Positions 47,772-59,524 of a stretch of 64,000 nucleotides of DNA are shown one piece after another (positions within the stretch are counted from its first letter, which is position 1; each line of letters begins with the position of its first letter). The notes under the pieces were generated by a model that saw only the letters and a list, made by a program, of their open reading frames with translations, was not told where the DNA came from and made no database searches. The stretch lies in assembly GCA_020152595.1 (NCBI GenBank), contig JAIGNY010000132.1:1082501-1146500 (forward strand), in the 5' to 3' direction. A program made the translations under genes and the position numbers. Origin of the DNA: Chiridota heheva (lineage: Eukaryota > Echinodermata > Holothuroidea > Apodida > Chiridotidae).

Positions 47772-48829
47772 TAGAGCTGTGAACATTTAGGGGTTTTAGT
47801 AAACGTGTACACGCCAAAAAAGCGAGCGTGTATCGTGTACACGCGTTTAGTACCGTAATTTTCGGAAATACACCAAAATTGCTCCAAAACTACGAGGCGA
47901 AGTAAAAAAATCGCACAACCAGTATGGCAAAAGTACCGACTCCATTGCCCAAATAGACGCTGAGTTTTGCTTTCCAAATCGTAAAAAGTTTACTTCTACA
48001 GTATAAATCAGCATTTTTATGGAAAATATGCATAGAAATTCAGTTTAGAAAGAACAGATAACTTCCTTTCAATGTCATTTAAATTCAACATCGCGTAACT
48101 TTTTTGTCCTATTCGCTACGGCTTTCAAAGTTCTCCTGTGAAAATCTTGCATACTAGGCCTATGATATACCTCGCCGTAAAACATTTCAAAAATACGCCA
48201 CCACCAGGAAGTTCTGAAATATCGGTCCTCTCGAAAAAATGGCCGCCATCTTTGCAACGCATGCAGAATTTCAGCTCTGTTAAAACCTTTTTCTGTTTGT
48301 TTATTATGCAATATTTTTTCTTTCTTGCAAAATTTATTTGACTTAGGTAATATTTACATGTAAATGTACTGATTGTCACGATTCAAGTATTTTTCAAGTG
48401 TTTTTTGGTCGATTTAACTGCTTGTAAAACGGGTTTTGATTGCGTGAGAATTAAAGCCTCATGGCCTAACGTTAGGCCTATTGTTAGTTTCACTGTTTAC
48501 TGCTGCACATTCGCGGTGCATTTTACAAGTTAGATTACTCAGATTTCGGCGAAATCAAAGTGTATAATATCCCCTTCATTGGTGATTACTGCGCATTTGT
48601 GATTCGCACATTTAAACTTTAAGGATTATGCTAATCGGGTTTACAGTTTGTAAAAAGTAATTGATTGGAATATTGTCAGCCGAATGTGTGTGTGATTTGA
48701 ATTATGAATATTGATTTTCAACGGCAAAACATTATGTATGAAAAACGATTACTCGCAATGAAGTATTTAGTAAACGTTTACAAAATTTGCGAGCGTGTAG
48801 CGTGTACACGCTAAACGGTCACAGCTCTA
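47772..48829. mobile_element. hAT-like nonautonomous element (1,058 bp) with a paralogous empty site
   Basis: The ends are TAGAGCTGTGA at 47772 and TCACAGCTCTA at 48829, perfect over 11 bp. The 8-bp duplications are ctatgtac (47764-47771) and ctatgcac (48830-48837). Subterminal GCGTGTACACG-type motifs repeat at both ends. A homologous uninterrupted copy of the flanking DNA (CTTCTTTTCTACCATCATAC with GCCTATGTAACTAAAAGATG, 49100-49140) serves as an empty-site control. No transposase frame remains. Confidence 0.85.
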
Positions 48830-49335
48830 CTATGCACTAAAAGATTATTCCAAAAGCACATCCACATAAGACTCGCAAATCCAACTGTCCAATAAGGATA
48901 CCGGACTGTAGAAAATGGAACTAAAGACATGATTTACCTGTTTGATCAAAAATGGAGAGTAAAAAATAAGAGCCTGACCTGAAATGTGTATCAAATCAAG
49001 CTAAGTGTGTGACAAAAGTGGTTGCGACAAAAGAGGTGATCTGCAAATTTATGTCAAAAAATTTGTGGTATAGGAAAGGGAAGGAAGGGGGGGGGGGGTC
49101 TTCTTTTCTACCATCATACACGCCTATGTAACTAAAAGATGACCATAAAAAACACATCCACTTAAGACTCGCAAATCCAATTGTCCAATAAGAATACTGG
49201 ATTGCCGGAAATGATTCACCTTTCTGATCGTAAAATTTATGAAGATTAAAAAATAAGAGCCTGACCTGAAATGTGTATCAAACCAAGCTAAGTTTGTGAC
49301 AAAAGTGGTGACTTGGAAATTTGTGTCAGAAATGG
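48830..49335 (+). repeat. Tandem duplication of about 260 bp
   Basis: ACTAAAAGAT..., CACATCCAC.TAAGACTCGC, AAATCCAA.TGTCCAATAAG and AAAAAATAAGAGCCTGACCT GAAATGTGTATCAAA occur from 48835 and again from 49132. Both copies lead into ACAAAAGTGG repeats. The second copy contains the pre-insertion site of the hAT-like element. Confidence 0.85.
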
Positions 49336-49875
49336 GCAAATGTTGCGATTAAAGTGGTTACCTTATTTGTGACAAAAGTGGGCGAACGTTGCAACAAAGG
49401 TGGTAACCTCATTTGTGACAATAGTGGGTGAACGTTGCAACAAAGGTGGTAACCTCATTTGTGACAAAAGTGGGCGAACGTTGCAACAAAGGTGGTAACC
49501 TCATTTGTGACATAAGTGGGCGAACGTTGCGACAAAAGTGGTAACCTCGTTTGTGACATAAGTGGGCGAACGTTGCGACAAAAGTGGTAACTTAGTTTGT
49601 GACATATGTGGGCGAACATTGTGACAAAAGTGGTAACCTTGTTGTGACATAAGTGGGCGAACATTGTGACAGAAGTGGTAACCTCGTTTGTGACAAAAGT
49701 GGTAACCTCGTTTGTGACAAAAGTGGTGACCTTGTGTGCGAGAAAAGTGGTGATCTCGTGTGTGACAAAAGTGGGCAACGTTGTGACAAAAGTGGTGACC
49801 TATGATAGTTGTGACAAAAGTGGCGACCTATGGTAGTTGTGACAGAAGTGGGAGTTGTGACAAAAGTGGTTGCTA
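49330..49875 (+). repeat. Minisatellite of GACAAAAGTGGTAACCTCGT type
   Basis: Units of about 50 bp with internal halves: TTTGTGACAAAAGTGGGCGA plus ACGTTGCAACAAAGGTGGTA ACCTCA. The array degenerates 3'-ward into shorter GTGACAAAAGTGGTGACC units. It is the inverse of the array at 47035-47312. Minus-strand frames (VTTFVTNEVTTFVTN) are products of the repeat. Confidence 0.85.
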
Positions 49876-50063
49876 CACATTACCTATTCAGCATGCTCAT
49901 CCACTGCAAATTAACTCTATTGTATTTTAGCACACAACTTGTCTGAATGTACACCATTGTTATTCACATTGTTGGTTTTGGTTATTTGCTGACGAATCTT
50001 TAAGTGAAACAGCCTCTTCAACAAACAAACTACTAAGCTAAATCACTTTAGCCTATCTATCTT

Positions 50064-50262
<199 letters not shown>

Positions 50263-50498
50263 ACATATGTATGTATGTCTGTCTGTCCGAACAAACAAAT
50301 ATTATCTGCCACCTTTATCCAAGTGGTTTAAAATCACTTGAGGAAGTTGCCAGAAAAAATAAAAGATCGGAAGTAAAAAATAAGTTGAGGTTCAAGGAAG
50401 CCTGAAGGATTTCATTATTCTTTGAAAATGTCCAATAGACGTAGCATAGTGCCAATCCAGAGGGAAGGAATCCCAAACATTGGAACTAGTTTATAAAA

Positions 50499-51105
50499 TA
50501 GTGTTGTCATGACATATCGATTATCGCGATATCTCTTTTTCCACAACATAAAATATATCCCTCTCGCGACACATCGCGATACCAAAAACTGATACTCAAC
50601 TAAGAAATTTTTGTGCAACTAGGCTAGGCTATTCTATACGTTACAATTCTAACGTTACGGTACTAAATCTAAAAGTCAAGTTTAGGCCATTAGAAACGTG
50701 CAAAATAATCGTGAAACATAAAAACAACTAATTGAAAATTGTGCTCCGTCACCACACACTGGCATGCGCCAATGTAAGTTGGCAAAAGCACAAAAACTTG
50801 GTCCAGAATGTGCCACTCAGGTTCTCACTTTGATGATTCATGGTCACGTTGGCTAAATTAACAAACACATGCGTGATGAACGTAATAGTCACGTGATCAT
50901 GTCATCTGCTACATCTGCAAATTATTTTTTCATGCGTTCATCAAACCATGGAGTAAATTGTAACTCCATGATCATATAACGTTAGTGATATTAACAATTT
51001 GTGTCGTGAGTCAGTATTCTTGAAAAGTATCGCGATATATTGTATATCGCGATATTTTTCTCCATTATAAGCGATATGTAATGGAGGCATGTCGTGACAG
51101 CACTA
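50499..51105. mobile_element. hAT-like MITE (607 bp) with GCGATA-rich ends
   Basis: Termini TAGTGTTGTCATGACATATC and the inverse TAGTGCTGTCACGACATGCC read from the right end. The 8-bp flanks are ttataaaa (50491-50498) and gtataaaa (51106-51113). TATCGCGATATC-type palindromes lie inside both ends, as in the element at 227-1424. No coding capacity. It ends 141 bp before exon 8. Confidence 0.8.
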
Positions 51106-51246
51106 GTATAAAAGATACAAGGTTAGGAATGTATAGAAAACAAACCATATTGCAAGTTTACAGAAATTAGCTGAGAACACTACTTAGCATTGAATGAAAT
51201 ACATGCAACAATAAGAATATAACATGATTCTTGTTTTCTTACACAG

Positions 51247-51359
51247 ATCTGGTCTATGAAGCAGGACACATGTGTGCATGATTTACAGGCTCATAGCAAA
51301 GAGATCTACACCATCAAGTGGAGCCCTAGCAATCCAAATACCCCTCTTATGTTGGCAAG
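51247..51359 (+). CDS. TBL1XR1: TBL1XR1-family coding exon 8 (end of WD5, start of WD6)
   Basis: Residues 363-399 plus two bases. Acceptor CTTACACAG, donor GCAAG|GTATTT (phase 2). It encodes [37 protein letters not shown] and part of S, matching the family segment [16 protein letters not shown]...NPN..LMLASAS. The donor is poor downstream of GTA (TTT instead of AGT). The last 32 bases of this exon are the source of the 35-bp satellite that starts at the splice site. The reading frame stays open through the donor to a stop at 52123-52125, but that extension is repeat and does not resemble any TBL1 protein. Confidence 0.95.
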
Positions 51360-54300
51360 GTATTTAATCCTTTATACCCTCTTATGTTGGCAAGGTATCC
51401 AATCCTTTATACCCTCTTATGTTGGCAAGGTATCCAATCTTTTATGCCCTCTTATGTTGGCAAGGTATCCAATCCTTTATACCCTCTTATGTAGGCAAGG
51501 TATCCAATCCTTTGTACCCTCTTATGTTGGCAAGGTATCCAATCCTTTATACCCTCTTATGTTGGCAAGGTATCCAATCCTTTATACCCTCTTATGTTGG
51601 CAAGGTATCCAATCCTTTATACCCTCTTATGTTAGAACGGTATTCAATCCTTTATACCCTCTTATGTTGGCAAGGTATCCAATCCTATATACCCTCTTAT
51701 GTTGGCAAGGTATCCAATCCTGGATACCCCTTTATGTTGGCAAGGTATCCAATCCTTTATACCCTCTTATGTTGGCAAGGTATCCAATCCTATATACCCT
51801 CTTATGTTGGCAAGGTATCCAATCCTTTATACCCGCATTATGTTGGCAAGGTAACCAATCCTTTGTACCCTCTTATGTTGGCAAGGTATCCAATCCTTTA
51901 TCCCCTTATGGTGGCAAGGTATCCAATCCTTTATACCCTTATTATGTTGGCAATGTATCCAATCCTTTATGCCCTCTTATGTTGGCAAGGTATCCAATCC
52001 TTGATACCCTCTTATGTTGGCAAGGTATCCAATCCTTTATACCCTCTTATGTTGGCAAGGTATCCAATCCTTTATACCCTCTTATGTTGGCAAGGTATCC
52101 AATCCTTTATACCCTCTTATGTTGACAAGGTATCCAATCCGTTATACCCTCTTATGTTGGCAAGGTATCCAATCCTATATACCCTCTTATGTTGACAAGG
52201 TATCCAATCCGTTATACCCTCTTATGTTGGCAAGGTATTCAATCCTTTATACCCTCTTATGTTGGCAAGGTATCCAATCCTTTGTACCCTTTTATGTTGG
52301 CAAGGTATCCAATCCTTTGTACCCTTTTATGTTGGCAAGGTATCCAATCCTTTATACCCTCTTATGTTGGAACGGTATTTAATCCTTTATACCCTCTTGT
52401 GTTGGCAAGGTATCCAATCCTTTTTACCCTCTTATGTTGGCAAGGTATTCAATCCTTTATACCCTCTTATGTTGCCAAGGTATCCAATCCTTTATACCCT
52501 CTTATGTTGGCAAGGTATCCAATCCTTTATACCCTCTTATGTTGGCAAGGTATCCAATCCTTTATACCCTCTTATGTTGGCAAGGTATCCAATCCTTTAT
52601 ACCCTCTTATGTTAGAATGGTATTCAATCCTTTATACCCTCTTATGTTGGCAAGGTATCCAATCCTTTATACCCTCTTATGTTGGCAAGGTATCCAATCC
52701 TTTATACCCTCTTATGTTAGAACGGTATTCAATCCTTTATACCCTCTTATGTTGGCAAGGTATCAATCCTATATACCCTCTTATGTTGGCAAGGTATCCA
52801 ATCCTGGATACCCCTTTATGTTGGCAAGGTATCCAATCCTTTATACCCTCTTATGTTGGCAAGGTATCCAATCCTATATACCCTCTTATGTTGGCAAGGT
52901 ATCCAATCCTTTATACCCGCATTATGTTGGCAAGGTAACCAATCCTTTGTACCCTCTTATGTTGGCAAGGTATCCAATCCTTTTTCCCCTTATGGTGGCA
53001 AGGTATCCAATCCTTTATACCCTTATTATGTTGGCAATGTATCCAATCCTTTATGCCCTCTTATGTTGGCAAGGTATCCAATCCTTTATACCCTCTTATG
53101 TTGGAACGGTATTTAATCCTTTATACCCTCTTATGTTGGCAAGGTATCCAATCCTTTATACCCTCTTATGTTGGCAAGGTATCCAATCCTTTATACCCTC
53201 TTATGTTGGCAAGGTATCCAATCCTTTATACCCTCTTATGTTGGCAAGGTATCCAATCCTTTATACCCTCTTATGTTGACAAGGTATCCAATCCGTTATA
53301 CCCTCTTATGTTGGCAAGGTATCCAATCCTATATACCCTCCTAAGTTGACAAGGTATCCAATCCGTTATACCCCTGATGTTGGCAAGGTAATCAATCCTT
53401 TATACCCTCTTATGTTGGCAAGGTATCCAATCCTTTGTACCCTTTTATGTTGGCAAGGTATCCAATCCTTTGTACCCTTTTATGTTGGCAAGGTATCCAA
53501 TCCTTTATACCCTCTTATGTTGCCAAGGTATCCAATCCTTTATACCATCTTATGTTGGCAAGGTATCCAATCCTATATACCCTCTTATGTTGGCAAGGTA
53601 TCCAATCCTATATACCCTCTTATGTTGGCAAGGTATCCAATCCTTTATACCCTCTTATGTTGGCAAGGTATCCAATCCTTTATACCCTCTTATGTTGGCA
53701 AGGTATCCAATCCTTTATACCCTCTTATGTTAGAACGGTATTCAATCCTTTATACCCTCTTGTGTTGGCAAGGTATCCAATCCTTTGTACCCTCTTATGT
53801 TGGCAAGGTATTCAATCCTTTATACCCTCTTATGTTGCCAAGGTATCCAATCCTTTATACCCTCTTATGTTGGCAAGGTATCCAATCCTATATACCCTCT
53901 TATGTTGGCAAGGTATCCAATCCTATATACCCTCTTATGTTGGCAAGGTATCCAATCCTTTATACCCTCTTATGTTGGCAAGGTATCCAATCCTTTATAC
54001 CCTCTTATGTTGGCAAGGTATCCAATCCTTTATACCCTCTTATGTTAGAACGGTATTCAATCCTTTATACCCTCTTATGTTGGCAAGGTATCCAATCCTT
54101 TATACCCTCTTATGTTGGCAAGGTATCCAATCCTTTATACCCTCTTATGTTAGAACGGTATTCAATCCTTTGTACCCTCTTATGTTGGCAAGGTATCCAA
54201 TCCTTTGTACCCTCTTATGTTGGCAAGGTATCCAATCCTTTATACCCTCTTATGTTGGCAAGGTATCCAATCCTTTATACCCTCTTATGTTGGAACGGTA

Positions 54301-55045
54301 TCCAATCCTTTATACCCTCTTATGTTGGCAAGGTATCCAATCCTTTATACCCTCTTATGTTGACAAGGTATCCAATCCGTTATACCCTCTTATGTTGGCA
54401 AGGTATCCAATCCTATATACCCTCCTATGTTGACAAGGTATCCAATCCGTTATACCCCTGATGTTGGCAAGGTATTCAATCCTTTATACCCTCTTATGTT
54501 GGCAAGGTATCTAATCCGTTATACCCTCTTATGTTGGCAAGGTATCCAATCCTTAATACCCTCTTATGTTGGCAAGGTATCCAATCCTTTATACCCTCTT
54601 ATGTTAGAACGGTATTCAATCCTTTGTACCCTCTTATGTTGGCAAGGTATCCAATCCTTTGTACCCTCTTATGTTGGCAAGGTATCCAATCCTTTATACC
54701 CTCTTATGTTGGCAAGGTATCCAATCCTTTATACCCTCTTATGTTGGCAAGGTATCCAATCCTTTATACCCTCTTATGTTGGAACGGTATCCAATCCTTT
54801 ATACCCTCTTATGTTGGCAAGGTATCCAATCCTTTATACCCTCTTATGTTGACAAGGTATCCAATCCGTTATACCCTCTTATGTTGGCAAGGTATCCAAT
54901 CCTATATACCCTCCTATGTTGACAAGGTATCCAATCCGTTATACCCCTGATGTTGGCAAGGTATTCAATCCTTTATGCCCTCTGATGTTGGCAAGGTATC
55001 CAATCTTTTGTACCCTCTTATGTTGGCAAGGTATGCAATCCTTTA
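51360..55045 (+). repeat. 35-bp satellite (about 105 copies) derived from the exon 8 / intron 8 junction
   Basis: The unit is CAATCCTTTATACCCTCTTA followed by TGTTGGCAAGGTATC. The end of exon 8 reads GCAATCCAAATACCCCTCTT ATGTTGGCAAG, then GTAT, so about 31 nt of each unit is exonic and 4 nt intronic. Nearly every unit therefore has a copy of the CAAG|GTAT donor. Variant units (AGAACGGTATTC, TGACAAGGTATCC...CCGTT, CCTGATG) recur in blocks about 1.08 kb apart, for example 51631-51985 against 52710-53063, showing higher-order duplication. All three + frames are open because 35 is not a multiple of 3 and the unit has no stop codon in any phase. Confidence 0.95.
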
Positions 55046-55790
55046 TTTTTTATAATCAGAAGAAATTTCCTTAAACGTTTTTGACTTTGACCAGTTTTTC
55101 TAGCTTATACCTCAAAGCTTTGTAAAAACTTGTATTCTTTTGTTGTGTTGATTAGAATAAGCTGGTGTACACTTACGATTCCCAACTGATGGATGTGCAT
55201 GCTCTTCTAACTTACTTCCTCTAAAACTATAGTAGTTAGACCAAATATTGCATGGTTCTAGTGCTGTTGATTTGCGATTAATTCAATAAACGTTTAATCA
55301 CAAAAATTTGTAAGCGTTTAGTTATTATTCGCATTCAAGCTTCACCCAAAAATTAGTAAAAAGAGAACTTGCAAGGAACTGGTACAGTTCCCACGCAAAC
55401 ATTCCATGCATTATCAGACCAAAAATAGGCCAAGAATCTTACCTAATGCAAATAGCATGTTTTATAATTACCAGTTAGGATAAAACTAGTTGAAAATACA
55501 GATTCTGGGTTAAGATGACATTAAAACAGGTGTAGAAGTAAAATATCAACAAGAAATGTTGCCGACTTCTGGCAGTCTGAGGTTCCACCTGCTCTGTCAC
55601 AAAATGATTTTGGTACAGATTGTACAGTATTGGTTAAAGCCTGTAATCAATTTTTAGCTCGACCATGTGAAAAAAAATTCTACTACCCTTAGCATCCATG
55701 TTTTTGATTAAAGTTTTCTTAGATTGTTGGTTAAAGTTTTCTTAGTTTGTTGGTTAAACTTTTTGGATGAGTCTGTTATGATAATGACAT
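55046..55790. other. Intron 8, AT-rich unique segment
   Basis: AT-rich intron DNA with no recognised gene, repeat array or transposon end. Confidence 0.55.
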
Positions 55791-55799
55791 TCGGGAACA

Positions 55800-56290
55800 T
55801 GAATAGGAATCAGAAGATTAGTCTTGTGATAAATGAAAAAACCAAATAAAAGATTCCTCTCCTCTGAAGAATTTTTAATAAGATATTTTGGGTATCAAAA
55901 GATATAAGAAGATTAGTCTTGTGATGAATGAAAAACCAAATAAAAGATATTCCTCACCTTTAAAAGCTTCCTCTCCTTTAGAGAATATATGATAAGATGT
56001 CTCGGGTATCAAAAGATATAAGAAGATTAGTCCTGGATAATGAAAAAAACAATTAAAAGTTTCACGCCTCTAAATTATATTTAATATGATGTCTTGGGTA
56101 TCCAAAGATATAAGAATATTAGTCTTGTGATGAATGAAAAAAACAAATAAAAGTTTACTCGCCTCTAAAGAATATTAATAAGATGTCTTTGGTATCAAAA
56201 GATATCAGAAGGTTAGTCTTGTGATGAATGAAAGAACCAAATAAAAAGGTTCCTCGCCACCAAAGAATATTTAATAAGATATGTTGGGTA
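55800..56290 (+). repeat. About 110-bp tandem repeat (5 diverged copies)
   Basis: The phrase GAAGATTAGTCTTGTGATGA ATGAAAAAACCAAATAAAAG, then TCCTC.CC...AAAGAATATT and AATAAGATGTCTTGGGTATC, recurs near 55810, 55910, 56020, 56110 and 56205. Parts resemble 57455-57500, linking it to the dispersed repeat there. Confidence 0.8.
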
Positions 56291-56334
56291 TTATGGGTTT
56301 TTGGAGTAGGTTTTTGTTATGATAATGATATTAG

Positions 56335-56740
56335 GATAAGGGTGGGATTTCATGTGGGACAGGGTGGAATTTTGTAGGGCACGGTGGGGTGGCTTGTTGG
56401 ACAGGGTGGGTTGGCATGTAGAACAGGGTGGGTTGGCATGTGGAACAGGGTGGGTTGGCATGTTGAACAGGGTGGGTTGATATGTGGAACAGAGTGGGTT
56501 GGCCATGTGGAACAGGGTGGGTCGACATGTGGGAAAGGGTGGAATGGCATGTGGGTTATGTGGTGAGGTGTCATCTGGATTTCAGTTGTGATGGCATGTG
56601 GGTCATGCATGTGGTGGAATGACATACAGTATCTGGTTTTGAGGTGTGATTGCATGAAGTATAGGTAAGCATGGAATGATATTTTGGACAGGTTGGGATG
56701 GAATGTGGGACAGGCTGGAATGTGCATTATTAGCAGTGAG
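56335..56740 (+). repeat. G-rich minisatellite, about 21 bp (GGCATGTGGAACAGGGTGGGTT)
   Basis: Regular 21-22-bp units from about 56380 to 56545, then more degenerate copies. Similar in sequence to the array at 59525-60230. Both arrays are followed by a related phrase (TTATTAGC.G.GAGG.GATTTG CATCGTTT at 56727 and 60224). The two are copies of one array plus flank. Confidence 0.85.
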
Positions 56741-57189
56741 GAGGTTTGTATCGTTTCCAATGTCTAGTTTGTCGTATGTTAGGCAATATTGTTTCGCATA
56801 ATTTTGCTTTAATGTTATTGTACATTTTTCATGCTGCTTGACTTTGCTTGACACACATATTTTCTTAAATTGGTATTACAATCCATGATGTAGTTCTGGG
56901 AATGTGTAGGGATTGGGGGAGGGTACAGGTTGAAAAGGTGGTTTAATGACATTTTTTCATTGACATTGGCAAGTCAGGGCCTCTCCTTTCTTTGTTGTTC
57001 AATTGATAGAACTAAAAGAGGTGTTATAATTGTTAAGACTGTTAGCTTTTAACCTGTTTTCTGAGTTATTGGGTGATGGTAACCTTGAGCTTTTGTCTTA
57101 AGATATCTGGGAAAACCCTATAGATATTTTGAAGCTTCTAGTAAAATGTGAAAATTAACAAAGCAAATGAAAATGTAAGGGCACCTTTC
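56741..57189. other. Intron 8 spacer
   Basis: AT-rich DNA between arrays. No recognised feature. Confidence 0.5.
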
Positions 57190-57684
57190 AAAACTCAAGT
57201 AATTATCCCCTCACCAACAAAGTTGGTAAAGAGTGCTTATCGCATCTTTACCGTTTGTCCATCCGTTCGTTTGTCTGTCTGTCCGTCTGTTTGTCCGTCC
57301 ATCTGTTTGTTCGTTTGTTTGTCTGTCCATCCGTTTGTCAGTCCGTCCTTCCAGAAATGAATTGATATAAAGGAGAACAAATGCATTCCAGACTTGAATA
57401 GTAGCAATTAAAGAATTTGTTCTGGGATAAAAAACAAGGTTGAATAATAGAACTGACCCCTGAGTGGAATTTTTAATAAAGTGTCTTGGAAATGAATAGG
57501 GAAAAAATAAAAAGGTTTCTCTAGAATAGAAAGGACACATAAAAGACTTATGATAAACTCCCAAGTTAATCTGCAATGAATTTTGATCAGGTAGATAGAA
57601 CAGCCCTATTTGGTTATATAAGGTTCAGCATGTTTCATTGGAAGTGACAGATTTAAGTTAAGGCTGGGGGGCTGTAATACAATG
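57190..57684 (+). repeat. Dispersed repeat, copy 2 (with CTGTCCGTCTGT tract)
   Basis: It aligns with 43670-44134: TTATCCCCTCACCAACAAAG TTGGTAAAGAG, later AGACTTATGATAAACTCCCA and GTGACAGATTTAAGTTAAGG. It has an extra low-complexity GTCTGTCCGTCTG tract at 57255-57350. As in copy 1, a minisatellite begins directly after its 3' end. Confidence 0.65.
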
Positions 57685-59520
57685 GTGTGAGTGGAAGTTA
57701 TAATGAAGGTCTGAATGATAAGTTGGTTAAGAGTATATTTGGTAGATGAGTGAATGGCAAAAGGTGGGTTGGGGTAGTAGGTGAATGGATGATGGTTGGG
57801 GATGGTAGGTGAATGGGGATGGTAGGTGAATGGGGAGTGATAGGTGAATGGGGATGGTAGGTAAATGGGGTTGATAGGTGAATGGGGATGGTAGGTGAAT
57901 TGGGGATGGCAGGTGAATGGGGATGGTTGAGGAATAGAAGATGGTAGGTGAATGGAGGATGGTAGATGAATGGATGATGCCAGGTGAAGGGGATGGTAGG
58001 TGAAGGGGATGGTAGGTGAAGGGAATGGTAGGTGAAGGGGATGGGAGGTGAAGGGGATGGTAGGTGAAGGGGATGGTAGGTGAAGGGGATGGTAGGTGAA
58101 GGGGATGGTAGGTGAAGGGGATGGTAGGTGAAGGGGATGGTAGGTGAAGGGGATGGTAGGTGAAGGGGATGGTAGGTGAAGGGGATGGTAGGTGAAGGTG
58201 TAGGTGAAGGGGATGGTAGGTGAAGGGGATGGTAGGTGAAGGGGATGGTAGGTGAAGGGGATGGTAGGTGAAGGGGATGGTAGGTGAAGGGGATGGTAGG
58301 TGAAGGGGATGGTAGGTGATGGTAGGTGAAGGGGATGGTAGGTGAAGGGGATGGTAGGTGAAGGGGATGGTAGGTGAAGGGGGTTGGTAGGTGAAGGGGG
58401 ATGGTAGGTGAAGGGGGATGGTAGGTGAAGGGGGATGGTAGGTGAAGGGGGATGGTAGGTGAAGGGGGATGGTAGGTGAAGGGGGAATGTTGAGTTGATA
58501 GAAATGAGGGGATGGGAGTTAAAGGAAGGAATGTTGGGTGCAATGAAGTGAGTGGAGCTTATAGTGAAGGTTGGAATGATGAACTGGTCAAGAGTATGTT
58601 TGGTAGATGCATGAGTGTATGGCAAAAAGTGGGTTGGGGTAGTAGGTTATTGGATGATATAAGGGGAATGGGAGATGGTAGGTGAATTGGGCATGGTAGG
58701 TGAATGGGGCATGGCGAATAGGAGATGTTAGGCGAATGGTAGGCGATTGGGGGATGGTAGGCGAATGGGGGATGGTAGGCGAATGGGAGATGGTAGGCGA
58801 ATAGGGCACGGTAAGTGAATGGGAGATGGTAGCTGAATGGTAGGCGAATGGTAGGCAAATGGGAGGCGAATGGGAGATGGTAGGCGAATGGGGGATGGTA
58901 GGCGAATTGGGGATGGTAAGCTAATGGGGGATGGTTGGTGAATGGGGGATAGTTGAGGAATAGAGGATGGTAGATAAACGGAGGATGGCAGGTAAAGGGG
59001 GATGGTAGGTGAATGGGGTATGTTGAGTTGATATATGTGAGGGGATGGGAGTTAGAGGAAGGGATGTTGGGTGCAATGGAGTAAGTGGAGGTTATAGTGA
59101 AGGTTGGAATGATAAACTGGTTAAGAGAATATTTGGTAGATGCATGGGTGTATGGCAAAAGGTGGGTTGGGGTAGTAAGTGAATGGATAATATTAGGGAA
59201 TGGGGATGGTAGGTGAATGGGGGATGGTAGGTGAATAGGGGATGTAAGTGAATTGGGGGTGGTAGGTGAATGGGGTGGATGATAGGTGAATCGGGGATGG
59301 TAGGTGAATCGGGGATGGTAGGCGAACGGGGCATGTTGAGGAATGGAAGATGGTAGGTGAATGGAGGATGGTAGATGAATGGAGGATGGCAGGTGAAGGG
59401 GGACGGTAGGTGAATGTGGTATGTTGAGTTGATAGAAGTGAGGAGATGGGAGTTAGAGGAAGGAATGTTGGGTGGAAGATGGTAGAATGATTGTTTGATA
59501 AAGGAATTAAGATAAAAGTA
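57685..59520 (+). repeat. Composite minisatellite: 16-bp GGATGGTAGGTGAAGG runs in a higher-order unit
   Basis: Runs of the 16-bp unit (most homogeneous at 57975-58490) alternate with an approximately 150-bp spacer, itself repeated. The spacer contains TTATAGTGAAGGTTGGAATGA, AAGAGTATGTTTGGTAGATG and GGCAAAA.GTGGGTTGGGGT. It occurs at about 57695, 58557 and 59093, with a partial copy (TGTTGAGTTGATAGAAGTGA) near 59420. Long minus-strand frames (HLPSPSPTIPFTYHP) are products of the repeat. Confidence 0.92.
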
Positions 59521-59524
59521 GGAT

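Noticed and set aside
51256..54950. Long + strand frames of 118-371 codons ([20 protein letters not shown] repeats)
   Set aside because: They are readings of the 35-bp noncoding satellite in all three phases. Only the first 113 bases (51247-51359) are real exon.
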